A stretch of DNA of 5,727 bases from Endomicrobium sp. (GTDB lineage Bacteria; Elusimicrobiota; Endomicrobiia; Endomicrobiales; Endomicrobiaceae), in assembly GCA_031283985.1 (NCBI GenBank), contig JAITAQ010000085.1:1-5727 (forward strand). Reading direction: 5' to 3'. Position numbers and translations under genes: made by a program. The notes under the pieces are model-generated. The model was not told the origin of the DNA. It saw only the letters and a list, made by a program, of their open reading frames with translations, and ran no database searches. This document shows positions 5,488 through 5,727 of this stretch, piece by piece. Every line of letters starts with the position of its first letter. Within the stretch, counting starts at the first letter, position 1.

Positions 5488-5727
5488 TTATTTTGCTTTC
5501 ATATCTGTGAAAGATTTAACTACAAATATCACAGCAACTACAAAAAACGCTGCCGTGAGAATATTATTCAATTGTCCTTTTGATGTAAGCGATAAAGCAA
5601 GCTCTAATGCCAAAAGTCCAAAAAGCGTTGTAAACTTAATTATAGGATTCATTGCAACTGAAGAAGTATCCTTAAAAGGATCTCCGACAGTATCGCCTAC
5701 GACAGTAGCTTTGTGAAGTTCCGTGCC
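5488..5727 (-). CDS. hppA: Membrane-bound ion-translocating pyrophosphatase, C-terminal part
   Basis: The last 79 codons of an integral membrane pyrophosphatase that couples hydrolysis of PPi to pumping of H+ and/or Na+ across the membrane. The visible part begins [20 protein letters not shown], the signature near the C-terminus whose aspartates and lysine bind Mg-PPi in solved structures of the family. [20 protein letters not shown] follows, then a hydrophobic segment and a last membrane helix (about residues 52-69 of the fragment) ending in [10 protein letters not shown]. The [10 protein letters not shown] variant replaces the GPSLN-type sequence of plant and Thermotoga enzymes and is familiar from some bacterial pumps, but ion specificity depends on residues outside the window. 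The stop TAA is at 5488-5490, and the end is complete. The gene runs in the same direction as the three downstream genes, separated by 134 nt that contain a terminator-like hairpin. Confidence 0.96.
   Translation of the reverse strand, partial: GTELHKATVVGDTVGDPFKDTSSVAMNPIIKFTTLFGLLALELALSLTSKGQLNNILTAAFFVVAVIFVVKSFTDMKAK

Noticed and set aside
5235..5716. Plus-strand open frames at 5235-5429 and 5507-5716
   Set aside because: They are antisense to the protease start and to the conserved [10 protein letters not shown] region of hppA.

Overview
The window is strongly AT-rich bacterial DNA. It holds a few intact genes separated by stretches that look like eroded coding sequence. The combination of low GC, DnaE with a full PHP domain, a membrane pyrophosphatase and probable gene relics would fit a host-associated or reducing genome. 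Elusimicrobiota (Endomicrobium-like termite-gut symbionts) is one possibility. This is a guess from style; no marker gene here settles it.

Layout: (1) 1-674, minus: the N-terminal 224 codons of DNA polymerase III alpha (dnaE), running off the left edge, with an extended -10 promoter at 714-722. (2) 675-1692: about 1 kb with no intact gene. It holds a possible relic on the minus strand (about 720-1040), a better-supported relic on the plus strand (about 1193-1570) broken by frameshifts and stops, two short direct-repeat pairs, and a candidate promoter for the next gene. (3) 1693-3150, plus: a complete cardiolipin synthase with two HKD motifs. (4) 3151-3420: a perfect 10-bp hairpin overlapping the cls stop codon, a T-rich tract, and a possible broken gene on the minus strand. 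(5) 5353 down to 3421, minus: three overlapping genes for a membrane HExxH metalloprotease (M50-like), a CTP-dependent polyprenol/lipid kinase-like protein and a secreted polysaccharide deacetylase. (6) 5364-5409: a 13-bp hairpin plus U5, the likely terminator of the upstream gene, abutting the ribosome-binding site of the protease gene. (7) 5488-5727, minus: the C-terminal 79 codons of a membrane-bound ion-pumping pyrophosphatase (hppA), running off the right edge.

Apart from dnaE, the intact genes concern the cell envelope: anionic phospholipid synthesis (cls), lipid or polyprenol phosphorylation, membrane proteolysis, extracytoplasmic glycan deacetylation and PPi-driven ion pumping. The three overlapping genes are probably co-transcribed and translationally coupled. 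No tRNA, rRNA, CRISPR array or intact mobile element was seen. I did not find a convincing novel system; the most interesting items are the hairpin directly before the protease RBS and the decayed plus-strand gene.
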